A stretch of 64,000 nucleotides of DNA from Alitta virens (lineage: Eukaryota; Annelida; Polychaeta; Phyllodocida; Nereididae): positions 9,804,407 to 9,868,406 of the forward strand of contig OW028584.1 in assembly GCA_932294295.1 (NCBI GenBank), written 5' to 3'. The stretch's first letter is position 1. Every line of letters starts with the position of its first letter. The notes under the pieces are model-generated. The model saw only the letters and a program-made list of their open reading frames with translations. It searched no databases and was not told the DNA's origin. The position numbers and the translations under genes were made by a program. This document shows, piece by piece, positions 1 through 9,509 of the stretch.

Positions 1-92
1 TCTAGCCCGATGCAGTTCTGTGATATATAGTAAATGTAATATAGAGTGCCAGTCAATACGGATGCAAGGTCAACCTTTACAGGCTCCTACGG

Positions 93-107
93 GACCCCCT
101 TGGGGTC
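93..107. other. GACCCC/GGGGTC hairpin (exemplar, one per monomer)
   Basis: Six-base arms gacccc (93-98) and ggggtc (102-107) flank a 3-base loop ctt. Type II A monomers read gatcccc, which breaks one pair. C monomers have one C fewer, giving the shorter gaccccttggggtc. The hairpin recurs in every monomer in this or a slightly altered form. No role can be assigned. Confidence 0.6.
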
Positions 108-357
108 TAAGGTGTGCGCCAGTCATTTGTAGCCAAGAACAACCCAGGCGTGCTCCACCAATATCAGCAGTTGCTGGTCTGGTTCCCCAATGATAGCGCC
201 CACTACGTCATCGTGCGTCTGGAATTCACAGCCACCCTGAATGACGACAGAGACGTCTTTCACTACTTCCAAGACATCGACACCATGGCCAAGCGAAATA
301 TCACCTGAATCTGGGTAACAAAGGCGAGACGGTTGTTTCAGACAACCCCACAGCCAA

Positions 358-373
358 GTCCAGTCGACTGGAC
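358..373. other. 16-bp perfect palindrome gtccagtcgactggac (exemplar, one per monomer)
   Basis: The sequence is its own reverse complement, with a SalI site at its centre. It recurs in every monomer type, including the C/A and A/B hybrids. The exception is the D monomer of units 2, 20 and 25, where T changes to A (3972, 45621, 54672) and breaks one arm. Being the longest perfect palindrome I see in the monomer, it could bind a dimeric protein or extrude as a short cruciform, but that is speculation. Confidence 0.7.
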
Positions 374-439
374 CTTCATGGATCCAGACGCGGCACCCGG
401 ATGTGTCTGAGAAGTAACACCTGCCTCAAGTAACTTCTG

Positions 440-459
440 ACAAGCTTGTACAAGCCTGT
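440..459 (+). repeat. Tandem decamer acaagcttgt/acaagcctgt (exemplar)
   Basis: Two adjacent 10-bp copies differ at one base. Together they contain two overlapping palindromes, acaagcttgt and cttgtacaag. The motif lies at the 3' end of A, B, D and the hybrids and holds the HindIII site. C has acaagtttgt instead. Confidence 0.65.
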
Positions 460-462
460 AAC

Positions 463-924
463 TCTAGCCCGATGCAGTTCTGTGATATATAGTAAATGTA
501 ATATAGAGTGCCAGTCAATACGGATGCAAGGTCAACCTATACAGGCTCCTACGGGACCCCCTTGGGGTCTAAGGTGTGCGCCAGTCATTTGTAGCCAAGA
601 ACAACCCAGGCGTGCTCCACCAATATCAGCAGTTGCTGGTCTGGTTCCCCAATGATAGCGCCCACTACGTCATCGTGCGTCTGGAATTCACAGCCACCCT
701 GAATGACGACAGAGACGTCTTTCACTACTTCCAAGACATCGACACCACGGCCAAGCGAAATATCACCTGAATCTGGGTAACAAAGGCGAGACGGTTGTTT
801 CAGACAACCCCACAGCCAAGTCCAGTCGACTGGACCTTCATGGATCCAGACGCGGCACCCGGATGTGTCTGAGAAGTGTCACCTGCCTCAAGTAACTTCT
901 GACAAGCTTGTACAAGCCTGTAAC
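463..924 (+). repeat. Monomer type B (exemplar, unit 1)
   Basis: This 462-bp monomer is the closest relative of A. It differs by cctatacagg instead of cctttacagg, caccacggcc instead of caccatggcc, and gaagtgtcacc instead of gaagtaacacc. Type I copies have gaccttcatgg and type II copies gacctgcatgg (first seen with G at 2870). The G variant opens a 69-codon minus-strand frame that I regard as meaningless. A and B are similar enough that exchange between them produced the A/B fusion of units 3, 21 and 26. Confidence 0.95.
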
Positions 925-1397
925 TCTAGCCCGATCCAGTTCTGTGATATATAGTTCTAATATAGAGTGCAAGTCAATACGGATGCAAGGTCAACCTATA
1001 CAGGATCCTCTGGGACCCCTTGGGGTCTAAGGTGTGCGCCAGTCATTTGTAGCCAAGAACAACCCGGGCGTGCTCGACCAAAATCAGCAGTTGCTGGTCT
1101 GGTTCCCCAATGATGGCGCCCACTACGTCATCGTGCGTCTGGAATTCACAGCCACCCTGAATGATCACAGCGACGTCTTTCACTGCTACAAAGACATCGA
1201 CACCACGGCCAAGCGAAATGTCACCTGAATCCGGGTAACAAAGGCGACACTGTTGTTTCAGACAAGTGCCACTCACTCAACCCCACAGTCAAGTCCAGTC
1301 GACTGGACCTTCAAGGATCCAGACGCGGCACCCGGATATGTGAGAGAAATGTCACCTGCCTAAAGTAACTTCTGACAAGTTTGTACAAGCCTGAAAC
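925..1397 (+). repeat. Monomer type C (exemplar, unit 1)
   Basis: This 473-bp monomer equals the A/B length minus 4 bp plus 15 bp. The 4 bp are missing in the first 110 bases (gttctaatatag instead of gtaaatgtaatatag, and one C fewer in the GACCCC hairpin). The extra 15 bp (gtgccactcactcaa) lie at about 1265-1279. Other marks are gatccag at the start, aatgatcacagcg, cttcaaggatcc and gatatgtgagagaaatg. Its end reads acaagtttgtacaagcctg, so it lacks the HindIII site present in A, B and D. Confidence 0.95.
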
Positions 1398-1406
1398 TCT
1401 AGCCCG

Positions 1407-1586
1407 ATGCAGCTCTGGCACAACCAGGTCAATTTGGCCACCTGGTGCAACGGGCTGCGGCGTGTCAGCGCAAGATCACCTGTCCGCACCAGACCAACTG
1501 CTGCTGCGGTAACTATACCTCTTCCACTCGTACAACCAGACAAGGCGGATTCTGGACGAGAGGCTGGCTCCAATAGTGATATATAG
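1407..1586 (+). other. 59-codon open frame across the D-specific segment (not called as a gene)
   Basis: An ATG at 1407-1409 opens a frame that crosses the whole 159-bp segment and ends at TAG 1584-1586. The predicted peptide starts MQLWHNQVNLATWC and then becomes rich in Arg, Pro and Ala. In A the same ATG gives only six codons before the same TAG. The aromatic-rich start looks more like a protein fragment than random sequence, but I do not recognise the family. There is no promoter, splice or poly(A) evidence. The frame recurs in all 28 D copies simply because the satellite is homogenised, so conservation here does not show selection. Confidence 0.3.
1418..1576 (+). repeat. D-specific 159-bp segment (28 copies in the window)
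   Basis: Aligning D to A by eye shows one clean length difference of 159 bp (53 codons) between ctctg and tgatatatag. I see no target-site duplication and no terminal inverted repeats, so a transposon insertion is not supported. It may be ancestral sequence lost by A, B and C. It is more G+C-rich than the adjoining A/T stretch. Copies start at 1418, 3450, 5021, 8894, 10927, 14800, 16833, 18865, 20898, 22931, 24964, 26996, 29029, 31062, 33095, 36968, 39001, 41034, 43067, 45099, 46670, 50085, 52118, 54150, 55721, 59136, 61169 and 63202. Copies in units 10 and 14 carry three shared substitutions; copies in units 4, 6, 18 and 29 read gccatctgg instead of gccacctgg. Confidence 0.9.
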
Positions 1587-1669
1587 CAAAGCTAATAATG
1601 ACTGCAAGTCAATACGGATGCAAGGTCAACCTATTCAGGGTCCTCCGGCACCCCCTTGGGGTCTAAGGT

Positions 1670-1981
1670 GTGCGCCAGTCATTCGTAGCCAAGACCAACC
1701 CGGGCGCGCTCGACCAAAATCAGCAGTTGCTAGTCTGGTTCCCCAATGATGGCGCCCACTACGTCATCGTGCGTCTGGAATTCACATCCACCCAGAATGA
1801 CGACAGCGACGTCTTTCACTGCTACCAAGACATCGAAACCACGGCCAAGCGAAATGTGACCTTAATCCGGGTAACAAAGGCGAGACTGTTGTTTCAGACA
1901 AGTGCCACTCACTCAACCCCACAGCCATGTCCAGTCGACTGGACCTTCATGGATCCAGACGCGGCACCCGGATGTGTCTGA
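1670..1981 (+). other. 103-codon open frame in monomer D (possible decayed coding ancestry; not called as a gene)
   Basis: This is the longest open frame of the repeat unit. It follows an in-frame TAA immediately upstream and begins at GTG. The first ATG is codon 94, so normal eukaryotic translation is unlikely. The middle reads LLVWFPNDGAHYVIVRL, then DVFHCYQDIETTAKRNV, with a balanced amino-acid make-up. A, B and C share the first part but end at TGA after 64 codons. D copies in units 10 and 14 have a TAG (23300-23302 and 31431-31433). I cannot assign a family. The best reading is a decayed or incidental frame. Confidence 0.3.
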
Positions 1982-2033
1982 GAAGTGTCACCTGCCTAAA
2001 GTAACTTCTGACAAGCTTGTACAAGCCTGTAAC

Positions 2034-4065
2034 TCTAGCCCGATGCAGTTCTGTGATATATAGTAAATGTAATATAGAGTGCCAGTCAATACGGATGCAA
2101 GGTCAACCTTTACAGGCTCCTACGGGATCCCCTTGGGGTCTAAGGTGTGCGCCAGTCATTTGTAGCCAAGAACAACCCAGGCGTGCTCCACCAATATCAG
2201 CAGTTGCTGGTCTGGTTCCCCAATGATAGCGCCCACTACGTCATCGTGCGTCTGGAATTCACAGCCACCCTGAATGACGACAGAGACGTCTTCACTACTT
2301 CCAAGACATCGACACCATGGCCAAGCGAAATATCACCTGAATCTGGGTAACAAAGGCGAGACGGTTGTTTCAGACAACCCCACAGCCAAGTCCAGTCGAC
2401 TGGACCTTCATGGATCCAGACGCGGCACCCGGATGTGTCTGAGAAGTAACACCTGCCTCAAGTAACTTCTGACAAGCTTGTACAAGCCTGTAACTCTAGC
2501 CCGATGCAGTTCTGTGATATATAGTAAATGTAATATAGAGTGCCAGTCAATACGGATGCAAGGTCAACCTATACAGGCTCCTACGGGACCCCCTTGGGGT
2601 CTAAGGTGTGCGCCAGTCATTTGTAGCCAAGAACAACCCAGGCGTGCTCCACCAATATCAGCAGTTGCTGGTCTGGTTCCCCAATGATAGCGCCCACTAC
2701 GTCATCGTGCGTCTGGAATTCACAGCCACCCTGAATGACGACAGAGACGTCTTTCACTACTTCCAAGACATCGACACCACGGCCAAGCGAAATATCACCT
2801 GAATCTGGGTAACAAAGGCGAGACGGTTGTTTCAGACAACCCCACAGCCAAGTCCAGTCGACTGGACCTGCATGGATCCAGACGCGGCACCCGGATGTGT
2901 CTGAGAAGTGTCACCTGCCTCAAGTAACTTCTGACAAGCTTGTACAAGCCTGTAACTCTAGCCCGATCCAGTTCTGTGATATATAGTTCTAATATAGAGT
3001 GCAAGTCAATACGGATGCAAGGTCAACCTATACAGGATCCTCTGGGACCCCTTGGGGTCTAAGGTGTGCGCCAGTCATTTGTAGCCAAGAACAACCCGGG
3101 CGTGCTCGACCAAAATCAGCAGTTGCTGGTCTGGTTCCCCAATGATGGCGCCCACTACGTCATCGTGCGTCTGGAATTCACAGCCACCCTGAATGATCAC
3201 AGCGACGTCTTTCACTGCTACAAAGACATCGACACCACGGCCAAGCGAAATGTCACCTGAATCCGGGTAACAAAGGCGACACTGTTGTTTCAGACAAGTG
3301 CCACTCACTCAACCCCACAGTCAAGTCCAGTCGACTGGACCTTCAAGGATCCAGACGCGGCACCCGGATATGTGAGAGAAATGTCACCTGCCTAAAGTAA
3401 CTTCTGACAAGTTTGTACAAGCCTGAAACTCTAGCCCGATGCAGCTCTGGCACAACCAGGTCAATTTGGCCACCTGGTGCAACGGGCTGCGGCGTGTCAG
3501 CGCAAGATCACCTGTCCGCACCAGACCAACTGCTGCTGCGGTAACTATACCTCTTCCACTCGTACAACCAGACAAGGCGGATTCTGGACGAGAGGCTGGC
3601 TCCAATAGTGATATATAGCAAAGCTAATAATGACTGCAAGTCAATACGGATGCAAGGTCAACCTATTCAGGGTCCTCCGGCACCCCCTTGGGGTCTAAGG
3701 TGTGCGCCAGTCATTTGTAGCCAAGACCAACCCGGGCGCGCTCGACCAAAATCAGCAGTTGCTAGTCTGGTTCCCCAATGATGGCGCCCACTACATCATC
3801 GTGCGTCTGGAATTCACATCCACCCAGAATGACGACAGCGACGTCTTTCACTGCTACCAAGACATCGAAACCACGGCCAAGCGAAATGTGACCTTAATCC
3901 GGGTAACAAAGGCGAGACTGTTGTTTCAGACAAGTGCCACTCACTCAACCCCACAGCCATGTCCAGTCGACAGGACCTTCATGGATCCAGACGCGGCACC
4001 CGGATGTGTCTGAGAAGTGTCACCTGCCTAAAGTAACTTCTGACAAGCTTGTACAAGCCTGTAAC
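2034..4065 (+). repeat. HOR unit 2: A-B-C-D, type II, 2032 bp
   Basis: A has gggatcccc and a 1-bp loss in the T run (gtcttcac near 2288-2295). B has the G at 2870. D has atttgta, tacatcatc and the palindrome-breaking A at 3972. The same combination is found in units 20 and 25, so the three are copies of one ancestor. Confidence 0.95.
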
Positions 4066-5636
4066 TCTAGCCCGATGCAGTTCTGTGATATATAGTAAAT
4101 GTAATATAGAGTGCCAGTCAATACGGATGCAAGGTCAACCTTTACAGGCTCCTACGGGACCCCCTTGGGGTCTAAGGTGTGCGCCAGTCATTTGTAGCCA
4201 AGAACAACCCAGGCGTGCTCCACCAATATCAGCAGTTGCTGGTCTGGTTCCCCAATGATAGCGCCCACTACGTCATCGTGCGTCTGGAATTCACAGCCAC
4301 CCTGAATGACGACAGAGACGTCTTTCACTACTTCCAAGACATCGACACCACGGCCAAGCGAAATATCACCTGAATCTGGGTAACAAAGGCGAGACGGTTG
4401 TTTCAGACAACCCCACAGCCAAGTCCAGTCGACTGGACCTTCATGGATCCAGACGCGGCACCCGGATGTGTCTGAGAAGTGTCACCTGCCTCAAGTAACT
4501 TCTGACAAGCTTGTACAAGCCTGTAACTCTAGCCCGATCCAGTTCTGTGATATATAGTTCTAATATAGAGTGCAAGTCAATACGGATGCAAGGTCAACCT
4601 ATACAGGATCCTCTGGGACCCCTTGGGGTCTAAGGTGTGCGCCAGTCATTTGTAGCCAAGAACAACCCGGGCGTGCTCGACCAAAATCAGCAGTTGCTGG
4701 TCTGGTTCCCCAATGATGGCGCCCACTACGTCATCGTGCGTCTGGAATTCACAGCCACCCTGAATGATCACAGCGACGTCTTTCACTGCTACAAAGACAT
4801 CGACACCACGGCCAAGCGAAATGTCACCTGAATCCGGGTAACAAAGGCGACACTGTTGTTTCAGACAAGTGCCACTCACTCAACCCCACAGTCAAGTCCA
4901 GTCGACTGGACCTTCAAGGATCCAGACGCGGCACCCGGATATGTGAGAGAAATGTCACCTGCCTAAAGTAACTTCTGACAAGTTTGTACAAGCCTGAAAC
5001 TCTAGCCCGATGCAGCTCTGGCACAACCAGGTCAATTTGGCCACCTGGTGCAACGGGCTGCGGCGTGTCAGCGCAAGATCACCTGTCCGCACCAGACCAA
5101 CTGCTGCTGCGGTAACTATACCTCTTCCACTCGTACAACCAGACAAGGCGGATTCTGGACGAGAGGCTGGCTCCAATAGTGATATATAGCAAAGCTAATA
5201 ATGACTGCAAGTCAATACGGATGCAAGGTCAACCTATTCAGGGTCCTCCGGCACCCCCTTGGGGTCTAAGGTGTGCGCCAGTCATTCGTAGCCAAGACCA
5301 ACCCGGGCGCGCTCGACCAAAATCAGCAGTTGCTAGTCTGGTTCCCCAATGATGGCGCCCACTACGTCATCGTGCGTCTGGAATTCACATCCACCCAGAA
5401 TGACGACAGCGACGTCTTTCACTGCTACCAAGACATCGAAACCACGGCCAAGCGAAATGTGACCTTAATCCGGGTAACAAAGGCGAGACTGTTGTTTCAG
5501 ACAAGTGCCACTCACTCAACCCCACAGCCATGTCCAGTCGACTGGACCTTCATGGATCCAGACGCGGCACCCGGATGTGTCTGAGAAGTGTCACCTGCCT
5601 AAAGTAACTTCTGACAAGCTTGTACAAGCCTGTAAC
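4066..5636 (+). repeat. HOR unit 3: A/B hybrid-C-D, 1571 bp (one monomer missing)
   Basis: The first monomer (4066-4527) starts as A (cctttacagg, gggaccccc) and ends as B (caccacggcc, gaagtgtcacc), so one 462-bp monomer equivalent is lost. C and D are type I. The same shortened unit recurs as units 21 and 26. Confidence 0.94.
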
Positions 5637-8600
5637 TCTAGCCCGATGCAGTTCTGTGATATATAGTAAATGTAATATAGAGTGCCAGTCAATACGGATG
5701 CAAGGTCAACCTTTACAGGCTCCTACGGGATCCCCTTGGGGTCTAAGGTGTGCGCCAGTCATTTGTAGCCAAGAACAACCCAGGCGTGCTCCACCAATAT
5801 CAGCAGTTGCTGGTCTGGTTCCCCAATGATAGCGCCCACTACGTCATCGTGCGTCTGGAATTCACAGCCACCCTGAATGACGACAGAGACGTCTTTCACT
5901 ACTTCCAAGACATCGACACCATGGCCAAGCGAAATATCACCTGAATCTGGGTAACAAAGGCGAGACGGTTGTTTCAGACAACCCCACAGCCAAGTCCAGT
6001 CGACTGGACCTTCATGGATCCAGACGCGGCACCCGGATGTGTCTGAGAAGTAACACCTGCCTCAAGTAACTTCTGACAAGCTTGTACAAGCCTGTAACTC
6101 TAGCCCGATGCAGTTCTGTGATATATAGTAAATGTAATATAGAGTGCCAGTCAATACGGATGCAAGGTCAACCTATACAGGCTCCTACGGGACCCCCTTG
6201 GGGTCTAAGGTGTGCGCCAGTCATTTGTAGCCAAGAACAACCCAGGCGTGCTCCACCAATATCAGCAGTTGCTGGTCTGGTTCCCCAATGATAGCGCCCA
6301 CTACGTCATCGTGCGTCTGGAATTCACAGCCACCCTGAATGACGACAGAGACGTCTTTCACTACTTCCAAGACATCGACACCACGGCCAAGCGAAATATC
6401 ACCTGAATCTGGGTAACAAAGGCGAGACGGTTGTTTCAGACAACCCCACAGCCAAGTCCAGTCGACTGGACCTGCATGGATCCAGACGCGGCACCCGGAT
6501 GTGTCTGAGAAGTGTCACCTGCCTCAAGTAACTTCTGACAAGCTTGTACAAGCCTGTAACTCTAGCCCGATCCAGTTCTGTGATATATAGTTCTAATATA
6601 GAGTGCAAGTCAATACGGATGCAAGGTCAACCTATACAGGATCCTCTGGGACCCCTTGGGGTCTAAGGTGTGCGCCAGTCATTTGTAGCCAAGAACAACC
6701 CGGGCGTGCTCGACCAAAATCAGCAGTTGCTGGTCTGGTTCCCCAATGATGGCGCCCACTACGTCATCGTGCGTCTGGAATTCACAGCCACCCTGAATGA
6801 TCACAGCGACGTCTTTCACTGCTACAAAGACATCGACACCACGGCCAAGCGAAATGTCACCTGAATCCGGGTAACAAAGGCGAGACGGTTGTTTCAGACA
6901 ACCCCACAGCCAAGTCCAGTCGACTGGACCTTCATGGATCCAGACGCGGCACCCGGATGTGTCTGAGAAGTAACACCTGCCTCAAGTAACTTCTGACAAG
7001 CTTGTACAAGCCTGTAACTCTAGCCCGATGCAGTTCTGTGATATATAGTAAATGTAATATAGAGTGCCAGTCAATACGGATGCAAGGTCAACCTATACAG
7101 GCTCCTACGGGACCCCCTTGGGGTCTAAGGTGTGCGCCAGTCATTTGTAGCCAAGAACAACCCAGGCGTGCTCCACCAATATCAGCAGTTGCTGGTCTGG
7201 TTCCCCAATGATAGCGCCCACTACGTCATCGTGCGTCTGGAATTCACAGCCACCCTGAATGACGACAGAGACGTCTTTCACTACTTCCAAGACATCGACA
7301 CCACGGCCAAGCGAAATATCACCTGAATCTGGGTAACAAAGGCGAGACGGTTGTTTCAGACAACCCCACAGCCAAGTCCAGTCGACTGGACCTGCATGGA
7401 TCCAGACGCGGCACCCGGATGTGTCTGAGAAGTGTCACCTGCCTCAAGTAACTTCTGACAAGCTTGTACAAGCCTGTAACTCTAGCCCGATCCAGTTCTG
7501 TGATATATAGTTCTAATATAGAGTGCAAGTCAATACGGATGCAAGGTCAACCTATACAGGATCCTCTGGGACCCCTTGGGGTCTAAGGTGTGCGCCAGTC
7601 ATTTGTAGCCAAGAACAACCCGGGCGTGCTCGACCAAAATCAGCAGTTGCTGGTCTGGTTCCCCAATGATGGCGCCCACTACGTCATCGTGCGTCTGGAA
7701 TTCACAGCCACCCTGAATGATCACAGCGACGTCTTTCACTGCTACAAAGACATCGACACCACGGCCAAGCGAAATGTCACCTGAATCCGGGTAACAAAGG
7801 CGAGACGGTTGTTTCAGACAACCCCACAGCCAAGTCCAGTCGACTGGACCTTCATGGATCCAGACGCGGCACCCGGATGTGTCTGAGAAGTAACACCTGC
7901 CTCAAGTAACTTCTGACAAGCTTGTACAAGCCTGTAACTCTAGCCCGATGCAGTTCTGTGATATATAGTAAATGTAATATAGAGTGCCAGTCAATACGGA
8001 TGCAAGGTCAACCTATACAGGCTCCTACGGGACCCCCTTGGGGTCTAAGGTGTGCGCCAGTCATTTGTAGCCAAGAACAACCCAGGCGTGCTCCACCAAT
8101 ATCAGCAGTTGCTGGTCTGGTTCCCCAATGATAGCGCCCACTACGTCATCGTGCGTCTGGAATTCACAGCCACCCTGAATGACGACAGAGACGTCTTTCA
8201 CTACTTCCAAGACATCGACACCACGGCCAAGCGAAATATCACCTGAATCTGGGTAACAAAGGCGAGACGGTTGTTTCAGACAACCCCACAGCCAAGTCCA
8301 GTCGACTGGACCTTCATGGATCCAGACGCGGCACCCGGATGTGTCTGAGAAGTGTCACCTGCCTCAAGTAACTTCTGACAAGCTTGTACAAGCCTGTAAC
8401 TCTAGCCCGATCCAGTTCTGTGATATATAGTTCTAATATAGAGTGCAAGTCAATACGGATGCAAGGTCAACCTATACAGGATCCTCTGGCACCCCTTGGG
8501 GTCTAAGGTGTGCGCCAGTCATTTGTAGCCAAGAACAACCCGGGCGTGCTCGACCAAAATCAGCAGTTGCTGGTCTGGTTCCCCAATGATGGCGCCCACT

Positions 8601-9509
8601 ACGTCATCGTGCGTCTGGAATTCACAGCCACCCTGAATGATCACAGCGACGTCTTTCACTGCTACAAAGACATCGACACCACGGCCAAGCGAAATGTCAC
8701 CTGAATCCGGGTAACAAAGGCGACACTGTTGTTTCAGACAAGTGCCACTCACTCAACCCCACAGTCAAGTCCAGTCGACTGGACCTTCAAGGATCCAGAC
8801 GCGGCACCCGGATATGTGAGAGAAATGTCACCTGCCTAAAGTAACTTCTGACAAGTTTGTACAAGCCTGAAACTCTAGCCCGATGCAGCTCTGGCACAAC
8901 CAGGTCAATTTGGCCATCTGGTGCAACGGGCTGCGGCGTGTCAGCGCAAGATCACCTGTCCGCACCAGACCAACTGCTGCTGCGGTAACTATACCTCTTC
9001 CACTCGTACAACCAGACAAGGCGGATTCTGGACGAGAGGCTGGCTCCAATAGTGATATATAGCAAAGCTAATAATGACTGCAAGTCAATACGGATGCAAG
9101 GTCAACCTATTCAGGGTCCTCCGGCACCCCCTTGGGGTCTAAGGTGTGCGCCAGTCATTTGTAGCCAAGACCAACCCGGGCGCGCTCGACCAAAATCAGC
9201 AGTTGCTAGTCTGGTTCCCCAAAGATGGCGCCCACTACATCATCGTGCGTCTGGAATTCACATCCACCCAGAATGACGACAGCGACGTCTTTCACTGCTA
9301 CCAAGACATCGAAACCACGGCCAAGCGAAATGTGACCTTAATCCGGGTAACAAAGGCGAGACTGTTGTTTCAGACAAGTGCCACTCACTCAACCCCACAG
9401 CCATGTCCAGTCGACTGGACCTTCATGGATCCAGACGCGGCACCCGGATGTGTCTGAGAAGTGTTACCTGCCTAAAGTAACTTCTGACAAGCTTGTACAA
9501 GCCTGTAAC
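5637..9509 (+). repeat. HOR unit 4: A-B-C/A-B-C/A-B-C-D, 3873 bp
   Basis: Eight monomers. The first and second B are type II and the last is type I. Two 458-bp C/A hybrids start at 6561 and 7481. The last C has a C at 8490 (tctggcacc). D has gccatctgg (8917), ccaaagatgg (9223), tacatcatc and gtgttacc (9465). Unit 6 shares all of these. Confidence 0.94.

Larger units (their letters stand above)
1..462 (+). repeat. Monomer type A (exemplar, unit 1)
   Basis: This 462-bp monomer opens each regular unit. Diagnostic bases are cctttacagg near 71-82, caccatggcc near 283-290 and gaagtaacacc near 411-421. It lacks the 15 bp (gtgccactcactcaa) that C and D carry after cagacaa. Its frame from GTG at 114 closes at TGA 306-308, and it contains no long ATG-initiated frame. 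Sub-variants: gggatcccc instead of gggaccccc marks type II units, and a T lost from gtctttcac marks units 2, 8, 12, 20 and 25. Confidence 0.95.
1..2033 (+). repeat. HOR unit 1: A-B-C-D, type I, 2033 bp
   Basis: Regular four-monomer unit. A has gggaccccc, B has gaccttcatgg, and D has attcgta with tacgtcatc. At all diagnostic sites it matches units 19 (41650), 24 (50701) and 30 (61785). Confidence 0.95.
1398..2033 (+). repeat. Monomer type D with 159-bp extra segment (exemplar, unit 1)
   Basis: This 636-bp monomer closes each regular unit. Relative to A it has the same 15 bp as C and a further 159 bp at 1418-1576, between gatgcagctctg and tgatatatag. Where A, B and C read acctgaatc (in-frame TGA), D reads accttaatc, so its forward frame stays open for 103 codons (1670-1981). 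D is the most variable monomer between units and gives the most useful markers for tracing unit ancestry. Confidence 0.95.

Noticed and set aside
24..60. TATA-like stretch (gatatatag...taatatagag) as a promoter
   Set aside because: An A/T-rich stretch alone is not evidence of a promoter, and no other promoter element or transcript evidence is visible.
180..300. Hammerhead ribozyme, as found in some animal satellites
   Set aside because: I looked for a CTGATGA core paired with a GAAA element. The monomer has ctgaatga and ccaatgat but no proper core with flanking stems.
114..308. 64-codon forward frames in each A, B and C monomer as small genes
   Set aside because: They start at GTG or TTG right after an in-frame TAA, have no early ATG, and are altered by the 1-bp deletion in five units. 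No gene is called.
395..411. CENP-B-box-like sequence on the minus strand (acccggatgtgtctgag on plus)
   Set aside because: It fits 7 of the 9 core positions of the NTTCGNNNNANNCGGGN motif, but the TTCG part reads TCAG. Two core mismatches within a repeat of this length are expected by chance, and the taxon is unknown.
1043..1276. Minus-strand open frames of 77, 73 and 69 codons repeated along the window
   Set aside because: They lie opposite the monomer frames, recur only because the repeat recurs, vanish or appear with single diagnostic bases (for example the G at 2870), and show no recognisable domain. Treated as chance frames.
1418..1576. Transposon or SINE insertion in monomer D
   Set aside because: No terminal inverted repeats, target-site duplication, poly(A) tail, or recognisable pol III A and B boxes were seen.
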